Source of the DNA: Candidatus Latescibacterota bacterium
GTDB lineage: Bacteria; Latescibacterota; UBA2968; UBA8231
Assembly (NCBI GenBank): GCA_022825185.1
Contig: JAJDYK010000160.1
Location: 1-8,878 of the forward strand
Reading direction: 5' to 3'
Length of the DNA: 8,878 nucleotides
Positions within the stretch are counted from its first letter, which is position 1. Every line of letters begins with the position of its first letter. Both the position numbers and the translations under genes were made by a program. Positions 1 through 5,773 of this stretch are shown here, in pieces. The notes under the pieces were generated by a model. The model worked only from the letters and a program-made list of their open reading frames with translations. It did no database searches and was not told the origin of the DNA.

Positions 1-2
1 CG

Positions 3-50
3 TTGCGCCGCGCCCTAAATGAAGAAGTCGAGGCCAACCCATCGTGTTAG
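3..50 (+). CDS. 3' end of an upstream gene (partial)
   Basis: An open frame enters from the left edge and ends at TAG 48-50, reading LRRALNEEVEANPSC. Its stop overlaps the GTG start of the release factor gene by 7 nt, the kind of overlap seen throughout this compact cluster. The tail resembles the C-terminus of DUF1385 (YqhQ-like) proteins, which often sit just upstream of prfA; that identity is inference from 15 residues. Two other frames stop earlier (TAA at 16-18 and TGA at 20-22), so the choice of frame is not certain. Confidence 0.35.
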   Translation: MRRALNEEVEANPSC

Positions 51-1111
51 ATAAATTGAACGAATACGAGCAGCGCTACGAGGAGCTAAGCGCGCTTATG
101 GCCGATCAGGCCACCAGCCAAAACCCGACTCAGTACCAGAAGCTGGCGCGGGAAATGGGCGATTTGCAGGAAGTGGTGAATTTAGCGGGCCAGTACCGCG
201 CCGCGCTGGAACAGCTCACAGAGGCCGAGGAGATCATCGCCGATGGCAGCGATGCAGAGCTAGTCGAATTGGCCGCGGCCGAGCGAGACCAACTGCAGGT
301 AAAAGTGGCGCAGCTAGAAGAAACGCTCAAAGTGCTGTTGATTCCCAAAGATCCCAACGACAGCCGCAATGCCATCGTCGAGATTCGCGCTGGCACTGGC
401 GGCGACGAAGCCGGGCTTTTCGCCAGCGACCTATACCGCATGTACCACCGCTTCGCCGAGCGCAAGGGCTTGAAAACCGAGGAGCTTTCGTCCAGTCAGA
501 ATCCAGCCGGTGGCTTTAAGGAGGTGGTGTTCGTGGTATCGGGTACGGATGCCTTCGGCCAGCTCAAGTTCGAGAGCGGGGTTCACCGCGTGCAACGGGT
601 CCCCAAAACCGAGGCTTCGGGCCGAATTCACACATCGGCGGCCTCGGTGGCGGTTTTGCCCGAAGCCGAGGAGGTGGAGGTGGAAATCGCTCCCGACGAT
701 TTGAAAATCGAAGTGTACCGCTCCAGCGGGCCGGGCGGCCAGAGCGTCAATACCACGGATTCGGCCGTGAAAATCACCCATACCCCAACGGGTATTGTCG
801 TCTCCTGCCAAGACGAGAAGTCGCAGCTAAAAAACAAGAACAAGGCTTTAAAGGTCCTCCGCGCCCGGCTCTACGACAAATTGCAGGCCGAGCAAAAGGC
901 CGAGCGCGACGCCGCCCGCGCCGGCCAGATCGGCTCCGGCGACCGCAGCGCAAAAATTCGCACCTACAACTTTCCCCAGGGCCGAGTAACCGATCACCGC
1001 ATTGGCTTGTCCCTCTACCGCCTAGAGGAAATCCTCGATGGCGATTTTGAGAAATTCATAGAGCAATTGGCCCTCGCGTCGCAGCAGGACGCGCTGGCGG
1101 CAGACCGATGA
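44..1111 (+). CDS. prfA: Peptide chain release factor 1 (RF1)
   Basis: Cytoplasmic class I release factor that reads UAA and UAG in the ribosomal A site and triggers hydrolysis of peptidyl-tRNA. At 355 aa it has the normal family length. The N-terminal region is helical and rich in Glu and Leu (about residues 1-100). The stop-codon-recognition tripeptide is PKT at 187-189 (PxT class, hence RF1 and not RF2, which carries SPF). The catalytic loop GPGGQ has its GGQ at 231-233, followed by the conserved SVNTTDSAVKITH stretch. The start is GTG at 44, chosen because MLDKLNEYEQRYEEL matches the usual RF1 N-terminus; only a weak GAGG (30-33) precedes it, so translation may be coupled to the upstream frame. 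Its stop overlaps the start of prmC, the enzyme that methylates the GGQ glutamine (Q233 here). The family assignment is secure. Confidence 0.97.
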   Translation: MLDKLNEYEQRYEELSALMADQATSQNPTQYQKLAREMGDLQEVVNLAGQYRAALEQLTEAEEIIADGSDAELVELAAAERDQLQVKVAQLEETLKVLLIPKDPNDSRNAIVEIRAGTGGDEAGLFASDLYRMYHRFAERKGLKTEELSSSQNPAGGFKEVVFVVSGTDAFGQLKFESGVHRVQRVPKTEASGRIHTSAASVAVLPEAEEVEVEIAPDDLKIEVYRSSGPGGQSVNTTDSAVKITHTPTGIVVSCQDEKSQLKNKNKALKVLRARLYDKLQAEQKAERDAARAGQIGSGDRSAKIRTYNFPQGRVTDHRIGLSLYRLEEILDGDFEKFIEQLALASQQDALAADR

Positions 1112-1980
1112 GCGGACGCTCTTGGCGGCTGCTCGACATCCTCGAAAACACGAGCCGTTTTTTCGCAGCAAAGGGCTTGGAAAACGCCCGCCTACAAGCC
1201 GAACTGCTACTGGCCGCAGTACTCGGCGTCAAACGCCTCGATCTCTACCTACAATTTGAACGCCCCTTGCATACCAGTGAAGTGGATCGCTACCGGGAAT
1301 ACGTGCGGCAGCGGTTGCAGCGCGTGCCCGTGCAGTACATCACGGGCGTAGCCGCCTTTCGCCATCTAGAGCTGGCTGTGACGCCCGCAGTGTTGATCCC
1401 GCGCCCTGAGACCGAAGTACTCGTCGATGTGGCCTTGGAGCTTTTGCCCGAGGGTGGTCGGGTTCTCGACCTGTGTTGCGGCTCAGGCGCGGTCGCTCTG
1501 TCGCTGGCCCAAGAAGCAACTGCGGCCGAGGTAGTGGCAACCGACGTATCGGCTGCTGCTTTAGAAGTAGCCAAGGCCAACGGCCAGCGCTGCGGGCTAG
1601 CCGAGCGCGTCGAGTGGCACTGCGGCGATCTGTTCGCGCCCCTTCGCGGCATCGAGCCTTTTGACCTCGTCGCGGCGAACCCGCCGTATGTGCGCCGCAG
1701 CGATTTGGCGGAACTAGCGCCGGAAGTGCGCGACTACGAGCCTCATCTCGCGTTGGATGGAGGCGAAGACGGCTTGTCGTATTATCGGCGCATCGCGCAG
1801 GAGGCCGCGGACTTTATTCGCCCCGGAGGCCATCTTCTGTTAGAGACAGGAGACGGTCAAAGCGCGGCCGTGGAGGACCTACTTGCGCGGTCTGCACGCT
1901 TGACTGAGGTTCAAATAAGACCGGACTTAAACCAGATTCCCCGAGTCGTTGTCGCACGTGTAGCTACTCAGACGAGTTGA
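1108..1980 (+). CDS. prmC: Peptide chain release factor N5-glutamine methyltransferase
   Basis: SAM-dependent enzyme that methylates the side-chain amide of the GGQ glutamine in RF1 and RF2, raising termination efficiency. At 290 aa it is full length. An N-terminal helical substrate-binding domain (about 1-85) is followed by the conserved YITG (77-80) and LIPRPETE (96-103). SAM motif I is VLDLCCGSGAVALSLA (119-134), slightly unusual in having CC where many homologues have GT. The catalytic NPPY is at 191-194, which binds the target amide and separates PrmC from most other class I methyltransferases. The ATG overlaps the prfA stop as ATGA (1108-1111), implying translational coupling and matching the common prfA-prmC pairing. 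It belongs to the N6-adenine/N5-glutamine methyltransferase superfamily; the NPPY motif plus the prfA neighbour make PrmC the clear choice. Confidence 0.96.
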   Translation: MSGRSWRLLDILENTSRFFAAKGLENARLQAELLLAAVLGVKRLDLYLQFERPLHTSEVDRYREYVRQRLQRVPVQYITGVAAFRHLELAVTPAVLIPRPETEVLVDVALELLPEGGRVLDLCCGSGAVALSLAQEATAAEVVATDVSAAALEVAKANGQRCGLAERVEWHCGDLFAPLRGIEPFDLVAANPPYVRRSDLAELAPEVRDYEPHLALDGGEDGLSYYRRIAQEAADFIRPGGHLLLETGDGQSAAVEDLLARSARLTEVQIRPDLNQIPRVVVARVATQTS

Positions 1981-1983
1981 AGC

Positions 1984-3357
1984 ATGGCCAAAAAGAACCG
2001 TTCCACTTACGTCTGCCAGTCCTGCGGCCACAGTGCCGCGCGCTGGTTTGGGCGCTGTGTGGCCTGCGGCGAGTGGAACACCTGCGTCGAAGAGCGGCCC
2101 CAAGCACCCGACAGTCGGCGCGAACATCTAACGGTATCGCCCCGCTCCCAATTGCAGCCGATTACCCAAGTCGATGACCAAGACCACGAGCGGCTGCAAA
2201 TTGGCATCTCCGAATTCGACCGGGTTTTGGGCGGCGGCATCATGCCCGGTTCGGTCGTCCTAGTCGGCGGCGATCCCGGCATCGGCAAATCGACGCTCCT
2301 GTTGCAGATGGCCGGACAGCTAGCGGCTTCTGATTTTCGCATCGCGTACATTTCCGCGGAGGAGTCGGCTGCGCAGATTCGCCTGCGCGCCGGGCGCTTG
2401 GGGGCGTTGTGCGAAAGCCTGCACGTGATGGCCGAGACCAGCCTCACGGCCATTCTCGACCAGTTGCAATCCGCCGGCCCGCTGGCCATCATCATCGACT
2501 CGATCCAGACCATTTACATGCCCGAGCTAGAGAGCGCACCCGGCAGCGTAACTCAAGTGCGCGAGTGCGCGGCGCGGCTCGTCTATTTGGCCAAAGAGAG
2601 CGGCATTCCCACGTTTTTAGTGGGGCACGTGACCAAAGAGGGCACGGTTGCTGGGCCGCGAGTGCTAGAGCACTTAGTCGATACTGTGCTCTATTTAGAA
2701 GGCGAGCGGCACCATCACTTCCGCATCCTCCGCGCCGCCAAAAATCGCTTTGGTTCGACCAACGAGATCGGGATCTTTGAGATGCGGGACCAAGGGATGA
2801 TAGAGGTTGCCAACCCCTCCAAAATTCTGCTGGCCGAGCGCGCCGAGGGCGTGTCGGGTTCGGCCATCGTCTGTAGCATGGAGGGCACGCGGCCGCTTTT
2901 GATCGAAATTCAGGCTCTCGTTTCGCGCTCTAGTTTTGGTTATCCGCAGCGGGTTGCCACCGGCATCGACGCCAAGCGGCTCTCAATTATTATCGCGGTG
3001 CTCGAAAAGCGCTGTGGCCACGATCTGTCGAGCGAGGACATTTTCGTCAATGTCGTAGGGGGCATTCGCCTCGACGAGCCGGCCGTGGATATGGGGGTGG
3101 GGCTGGCGATTGTGTCGAGCTTCCGCAACAAGCCCATTGACGCGCAGACCGTGGCCATTGGCGAGATCGGGTTGGGAGGAGAGATCCGTCCGGTGAACCA
3201 AATTGACCGACGGGTGGCCGAGGCGCGGAGTTTGGGGTTTGAGCGGAGTTTGGTGGCGCGGAGCAACCTGCAGGGGTGGAAGCGTCCGGAGGGGATGGAG
3301 GTGGTCGGGGTAGGGGGGATGGAGGCAGCCGAAGCGCTCGCTTTTGGCCTAAGCTAG
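1984..3357 (+). CDS. radA: DNA repair protein RadA
   Basis: RecA-family ATPase that processes recombination intermediates and drives branch migration with RecA. At 457 aa it has the normal length. An N-terminal C4 zinc finger uses C11, C14, C25 and C28. The ATPase core has Walker A GGDPGIGKST (95-104), a Walker B-like strand ending in D172, and the RadA signature KNRFG (253-257), which replaces a DNA-binding loop of RecA. The C-terminal domain (about 280-457) is Lon-protease-like, with the family's DEPAVDMGVGLAIVSSF stretch (364-380), and is expected to lack protease activity. The ATG lies 3 nt after the prmC stop with no strong ribosome binding site, suggesting coupled translation. Older literature also calls it sms. 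It is immediately upstream of recA, a functionally sensible pairing, although recA has its own promoter. Confidence 0.97.
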   Translation: MAKKNRSTYVCQSCGHSAARWFGRCVACGEWNTCVEERPQAPDSRREHLTVSPRSQLQPITQVDDQDHERLQIGISEFDRVLGGGIMPGSVVLVGGDPGIGKSTLLLQMAGQLAASDFRIAYISAEESAAQIRLRAGRLGALCESLHVMAETSLTAILDQLQSAGPLAIIIDSIQTIYMPELESAPGSVTQVRECAARLVYLAKESGIPTFLVGHVTKEGTVAGPRVLEHLVDTVLYLEGERHHHFRILRAAKNRFGSTNEIGIFEMRDQGMIEVANPSKILLAERAEGVSGSAIVCSMEGTRPLLIEIQALVSRSSFGYPQRVATGIDAKRLSIIIAVLEKRCGHDLSSEDIFVNVVGGIRLDEPAVDMGVGLAIVSSFRNKPIDAQTVAIGEIGLGGEIRPVNQIDRRVAEARSLGFERSLVARSNLQGWKRPEGMEVVGVGGMEAAEALAFGLS

Positions 3358-3482
3358 CCCCTTTTCTTCACAGCACTGTTTCGCGTAGTTGCCAATTTTT
3401 GCTTTTCGCATCTTTCTTCTCTTTTTCCTAACATATTATTAAACAATAAATTGCGCGTTTTTCTGCCGCCTGGCACGGTATT

Positions 3483-3491
3483 TGTTATAAA
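3483..3491 (+). promoter_or_regulatory. Possible extended -10 promoter upstream of recA
   Basis: TG (3483-3484), one base, then TATAAA (3486-3491) gives an extended -10 element with no recognisable -35. It sits in the AT-rich part of the radA-recA gap, about 70 nt upstream of the main predicted recA transcription start. Just downstream, AGCAG (3500-3504) and CTGCT (3511-3515) form a perfect 5-bp inverted repeat around TTTAAT. If used, this promoter would give a longer recA leader that includes all three 8-mer repeats. Supported only by motif match. Confidence 0.25.
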
Positions 3492-3530
3492 GTAGGTAGA
3501 GCAGTTTAATCTGCTTCAATTAAAAAATAC

Positions 3531-3559
3531 TTGACACCTGAACATTGATTCACTATTTT
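3531..3559 (+). promoter_or_regulatory. recA promoter (sigma-70-like)
   Basis: A perfect -35 hexamer TTGACA (3531-3536) is followed by a 17-bp spacer and -10 TATTTT (3554-3559, four of six bases matching TATAAT, with the key A2 present and final T present). Surrounding DNA is strongly AT-rich compared with the genes on both sides. Transcription should begin near 3566 and give a leader of about 50 nt ahead of the recA start codon. This is the clearest promoter in the window and indicates that recA is transcribed independently of the prfA-prmC-radA cluster. Confidence 0.75.
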
Positions 3560-3579
3560 TTTGTTCAGGTCGTTCAGGT
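3536..3579 (+). promoter_or_regulatory. Triple 8-mer operator, likely LexA/SOS-type, in the recA promoter
   Basis: The exact 8-mer ACCTGAAC occurs at 3536-3543, and its exact reverse complement GTTCAGGT occurs at 3563-3570 and again at 3572-3579. The first copy lies in the promoter spacer; the other two fall at and just after the predicted start, 9 bp apart. Separately, TGAACATTGATTCA (3539-3552) inside the spacer is a 14-bp palindrome with one mismatched pair and differs by one base from the GAAC-N4-GTTC core of Gram-positive-type LexA boxes. RecA genes are classic LexA targets, so an SOS operator is the natural inference. Which half-site combination is bound cannot be told from the sequence, and no lexA gene is in the window. 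Confidence 0.55.
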
Positions 3580-3605
3580 AGTGGCGTAGTAAACATCTCC
3601 ACGCG

Positions 3606-3611
3606 AGGAGG
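3606..3611 (+). promoter_or_regulatory. recA ribosome binding site
   Basis: AGGAGG lies 5 nt before ATG 3617. It is a strong Shine-Dalgarno sequence and fixes the recA start; it contrasts with the weak or absent sites before prfA, prmC and radA. Confidence 0.85.
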
Positions 3612-3616
3612 AAATC

Positions 3617-4717
3617 ATGGTAGCGGGCAAAGGCAGGATCAGTGCCAACGGCAAACCCTTAGGAGAGGACAAGAACAAGGCCATCGACTTGGCGCTCTCC
3701 CAGATCGAACGGCAGTTTGGCAAAGGGGCCATCATGCGGTTGGGCGAGTCGGCGGCAATGGACGTCGATGTCATTTCCACGGGTGCCATTTCGCTAGATG
3801 CAGCCCTCGGGGTCGGCGGGGTGCCCAGAGGCCGGGTCATTGAGCTTTTCGGGCCTGAAGCCGCGGGTAAGACCATGCTGGCGTTGCACATCGTCTCCCA
3901 GGCGCAAAAGACCGGCACCGCGGCTTTCATCGACGCCGAGCACGCGCTCGACGTAAATTTTGCCCGGCGGCTGGGCGTCGATATCGACAATTTGCTCGTC
4001 TCGCAGCCGGACTCAGGCGAAGAGGCCCTAGAGATCACGGATACACTAGTGCGAAGCGGTGCCCTCGACTTGGTCGTAATCGATTCGGTAGCAGCGCTCG
4101 TGCCCAAGGCCGAGCTCGAAGGCGATATGGGCGACTCCCACGTAGGGTTGCAAGCGCGGCTGATGTCCCAAGCCCTGCGCAAGCTCACCGGGTCGTCGCA
4201 GAAGTCGGGAACCACGGTGATTTTTATCAACCAGTTGCGGATGAAGATCGGCGTGATGTTCGGCAGTCCCGAGACCACCACCGGCGGTCGTGCCCTAAAC
4301 TTCTATTCCTCGGTCCGCCTCGACATCCGCGGCATTGGCGCGATCAAGGATGGCGATGAGATTATCGGCCGCCGCACTCGCGTCAAGGTAGTGAAGAACA
4401 AGGTCGCCCCGCCCTTCCGCGTGGCCGAGTTCGACATCATGTTCCGCGGCGACGACGTAGGCATATCGCGCGAGGCCGATCTACTCGACTTGGGCGTCAA
4501 TAGCGGCTTTGTCGCCAAAAGCGGCACTTGGTTTTCCTACGGTGACGAGCGGCTGGGTCAAGGTCGCGAGAACGCGCGCATCTTCCTCCGCGACAACCAC
4601 GAGGTCCGCACGCGCCTAGAGGCCGAGGTGCGCCAAGCCCTCAATATGCAAGTTGCAGGGGAACGGATTGAAACGATTGAAACCGAACCAAAAGAAGCAG
4701 AGGCCGAACTAGCCTAG
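3617..4717 (+). CDS. recA: Recombinase RecA
   Basis: ATP-dependent DNA strand-exchange protein and coprotease for LexA self-cleavage; forms filaments on single-stranded DNA. At 366 aa it is slightly long. Core features: Walker A GPEAAGKT (79-86; K85), Walker B-like [12 protein letters not shown] (152-163), the loop L1 region around [21 protein letters not shown] (168-188), the INQLR segment (204-208) with loop L2 [19 protein letters not shown] (212-230), and [13 protein letters not shown] (256-268). The C-terminus is acidic (Glu-rich from about 349), as usual. Oddities: the Walker A reads EAAGKTM where most RecAs have ESSGKTT, and there is a short insertion, [10 protein letters not shown] (275-284), where most have MYGEGIS. 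Neither removes a catalytic residue. No recX follows. The gene has its own promoter and probable SOS operator. Confidence 0.98.
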   Translation: MVAGKGRISANGKPLGEDKNKAIDLALSQIERQFGKGAIMRLGESAAMDVDVISTGAISLDAALGVGGVPRGRVIELFGPEAAGKTMLALHIVSQAQKTGTAAFIDAEHALDVNFARRLGVDIDNLLVSQPDSGEEALEITDTLVRSGALDLVVIDSVAALVPKAELEGDMGDSHVGLQARLMSQALRKLTGSSQKSGTTVIFINQLRMKIGVMFGSPETTTGGRALNFYSSVRLDIRGIGAIKDGDEIIGRRTRVKVVKNKVAPPFRVAEFDIMFRGDDVGISREADLLDLGVNSGFVAKSGTWFSYGDERLGQGRENARIFLRDNHEVRTRLEAEVRQALNMQVAGERIETIETEPKEAEAELA

Positions 4718-4724
4718 CCTCTGC
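4697..4724 (+). terminator. Stem-loop straddling the recA stop codon
   Basis: GCAGAGGC (4697-4704) and GCCTCTGC (4717-4724) are a perfect 8-bp inverted repeat with a 12-nt loop, and the TAG of recA (4715-4717) sits at the base of the 3' arm. No T-run follows (the next bases are GCTCTCGCGG), so it is not a standard intrinsic terminator. It could be an mRNA 3' stabiliser, a partial terminator, or chance. If it does not stop transcription, the small gene at 4849 shares the recA transcript. Confidence 0.35.
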
Positions 4725-4742
4725 GCTCTCGCGGGTCGAGGT

Positions 4743-4777
4743 GCCAAGGCGGCTTTGGTGACCCCACGCCAAGGCGG
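4743..4777. repeat. Short direct repeat GCCAAGGCGG x2
   Basis: The 10-mer GCCAAGGCGG occurs at 4743-4752 and again at 4768-4777, 25 nt apart, in the non-coding gap after recA. The first copy also begins a small hairpin (CCAAG 4744-4748 with TTTGG 4754-4758). Its function is unknown and it may be a remnant of degraded intergenic repeats. Confidence 0.4.
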
Positions 4778-4807
4778 TCGCAGCGCCTCGCACCCGCGCG
4801 TACTCCT

Positions 4808-4828
4808 GGGCGGGTTTGAAACCCGCCC
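4808..4828. repeat. 21-bp perfect palindrome (REP/MITE-like)
   Basis: GGGCGGGTTT (4808-4817), a central G (4818), and AAACCCGCCC (4819-4828) form a perfect 10-bp inverted repeat. Such GC-rich palindromes centred on TTTGAAA recur as dispersed intergenic units in some bacterial genomes (recalled, not checked). It ends 9 nt before the Shine-Dalgarno sequence of the 83-codon gene. It lacks a T-run, so it is unlikely to be a simple terminator, and only one full copy is in the window. Confidence 0.7.
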
Positions 4829-4843
4829 CTCCCCTAAGGAGGT
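4828..4843 (+). promoter_or_regulatory. Near-perfect ribosome binding site with possible masking hairpin
   Basis: TAAGGAGGT (4835-4843) is fully complementary to the usual 3' end of 16S rRNA and lies 5 nt before ATG 4849, so the small gene should be well translated. However, CCTCC (4828-4832) can pair with GGAGG (4838-4842) around a 5-nt CCTAA loop, hiding this site. The masking stem abuts the 21-bp palindrome, sharing only base 4828, so the two structures could stack or compete. The pairing is seen directly; regulation is inference. Confidence 0.5.
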
Positions 4844-4848
4844 AAATT

Positions 4849-5100
4849 ATGCAGACTCTAAGCCCCGCGGCCATCCCCTTGCAGACCCGCATTGGGCAAG
4901 CCCGCTCTTGGGCCGACTTGGAGTTGTTGTGTGAGCACATCGACGCTGCCTATCAGCGCGGCGAGCTCGATCCATCCAGTGCCGACGAACTGAGTGCCTT
5001 GGTCGCAGCTACTGCCCTGAAGGTGCCCGAGCAACCGAGCATCTCCGCTGAGGCACTCTTAGGTCGGGAGCCGGAAATCAACACCCGTCAAGCCGCCTGA
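4849..5100 (+). CDS. Small protein of unknown function (83 aa)
   Basis: I do not recognise this family. It is judged real because an ideal Shine-Dalgarno sequence lies 5 nt upstream, because codon use resembles its neighbours, and because an intrinsic terminator follows about 40 nt after its TGA. The product is soluble, with no signal peptide or membrane segment. Residues about 12-57 look helical: an amphipathic stretch ARSWADLELLCEHIDAAYQR (18-37), a turn at GELDPSS (38-44), and a second helix ADELSALVAATALKV (45-59). The tail (60-83) is rich in Pro, Glu and Ala and probably disordered. The helix-GEL-helix form is common in small adaptor-like helical domains, which says little about function. 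It may be cotranscribed with recA, since no promoter is evident in the 131-nt gap, but no repair role can be claimed. Confidence 0.7.
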   Translation: MQTLSPAAIPLQTRIGQARSWADLELLCEHIDAAYQRGELDPSSADELSALVAATALKVPEQPSISAEALLGREPEINTRQAA

Positions 5101-5140
5101 CCAAGCCGCCACACAACCCGCCTTTAGGACGGGCCAACAT

Positions 5141-5174
5141 GGCATCGGAGTTTTTGCTCCGGTGCCTTTTGTTT
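5141..5174 (+). terminator. Intrinsic terminator after the 83-codon gene
   Basis: GGCATCGGAG (5141-5150) pairs with CTCCGGTGCC (5157-5166) in a 10-bp stem with one G-T pair and a TTTTTG loop, followed by TTTTGTTT (5167-5174). This is a good rho-independent terminator for the recA/small-gene unit. A weaker hairpin (CCCGCC 5117-5122 with GG-A-CGGG 5127-5133) precedes it. Its presence also shows that bases 5139-5207 are not coding, which decides the hpt start. Confidence 0.85.
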
Positions 5175-5200
5175 GCAAAAAACAGTCCATGCCGTATAAT
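5173..5200 (+). promoter_or_regulatory. hpt operon promoter, predicted leaderless start
   Basis: A consensus -10 box TATAAT (5195-5200) is preceded, with a 16-bp spacer, by TTGCAA (5173-5178; four of six match TTGACA). The -10 box ends 7 nt before ATG 5208, so transcription should begin at or within a base or two of the A of that ATG. The -35 region overlaps the T-tract of the preceding terminator, a compact terminator-promoter junction. Leaderless transcripts with TATAAT-like boxes at this distance are known in Deinococcus and many Actinobacteria. Confidence 0.7.
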
Positions 5201-5207
5201 CAAAGGC

Positions 5208-5753
5208 ATGCCCCGCAGTCCGTTAGAAACTCCTGTCTTAAAAGTGCTGATCGAGCGCCAGCAAGTAGAACAGCGCATCGGCGAGTTGGCCCAAGAAGTG
5301 GCCGCTGACTACGCTGGGTCGGCTCCCTTATTTATCGGCCTCCTCAACGGAGCGGTTCAGTTTATGATGGCCCTGATAAACCGCTTGCCCGAGGATCTGT
5401 TGGCGCGGTTGGACTACGATTTTATCGATGTTTCTAGCTATCAGGGCACGGAGAACACCGGTCGGATCGAACTGACCAAGGATTTCGTCGTCGCCGTGGC
5501 CGGACGGGACGTACTCGTCGTCGATGGCATTGTCGATACAGGTCGATCGCTAGATTTTGTGATGACCATAATAAAGTCGCGGCAACCCCTTTCGCTCAGA
5601 GCGTGTACGTTGCTCAACAAACCCGCCCGCAGGGAGTTTCCAGTGCCGATAGATTACTGCGGTTTTGAAATTGAGGACACGTTCGTCGTCGGCTACGGCA
5701 TGGATTGCGACCAGCGCTACCGCGCCCTGCGCCACATCGCCGCCATTGGATGA
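5208..5753 (+). CDS. hpt: Hypoxanthine/guanine phosphoribosyltransferase family protein
   Basis: Purine salvage enzyme that transfers phosphoribose from PRPP to hypoxanthine or guanine, giving IMP or GMP. With ATG 5208 it is 181 aa, normal for bacterial HPRTs. The open frame extends upstream to 5139, but that stretch is the terminator and promoter, so the longer start is rejected. Signatures: SSYQGTENTG (76-85) for the flexible loop; the PRPP-binding segment DVLVVDGIVDTGRS (101-114); LLNKPARR (135-142) near the purine pocket; and GFEIEDTFVVGYGMD (152-166) with YRALRHI near the C-terminus, typical of HPRT. Oddity: the usual acidic pair (ED) of the PRPP motif is DG at 106-107, while the catalytic-base Asp of DTG (D110) is kept. 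It starts a three-gene operon; the next gene begins 20 nt after its stop. Base specificity (hypoxanthine, guanine or xanthine) is not determined. Confidence 0.9.
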   Translation: MPRSPLETPVLKVLIERQQVEQRIGELAQEVAADYAGSAPLFIGLLNGAVQFMMALINRLPEDLLARLDYDFIDVSSYQGTENTGRIELTKDFVVAVAGRDVLVVDGIVDTGRSLDFVMTIIKSRQPLSLRACTLLNKPARREFPVPIDYCGFEIEDTFVVGYGMDCDQRYRALRHIAAIG

Positions 5754-5773
5754 GATAGAGGAGAAGAAAAGCC

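Noticed and set aside
2007..2513. 168-codon minus-strand open frame within radA
   Set aside because: Antisense to the zinc finger and Walker A region of RadA; long antisense frames are expected in GC-rich genes, and its composition is not protein-like.
3346..3368. Weak hairpin over the radA stop (GG, CTA / TAG, CC with one bulged C) followed by CCTTTTCTT
   Set aside because: Only 5 bp with a bulge and a 3-nt loop, and the T-run is interrupted; not convincing as a terminator.
3471..3485. Sigma-54-like element TGGCAC-N5-TTGT upstream of recA
   Set aside because: The -24 part matches but the essential -12 GC is GT, no activator gene is nearby, and a much better sigma-70-like promoter lies closer to recA.
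5139..5207. Upstream extension of the hpt reading frame (23 extra residues)
   Set aside because: It translates through a clear intrinsic terminator and the TATAAT promoter; HPRT homology begins only after ATG 5208.
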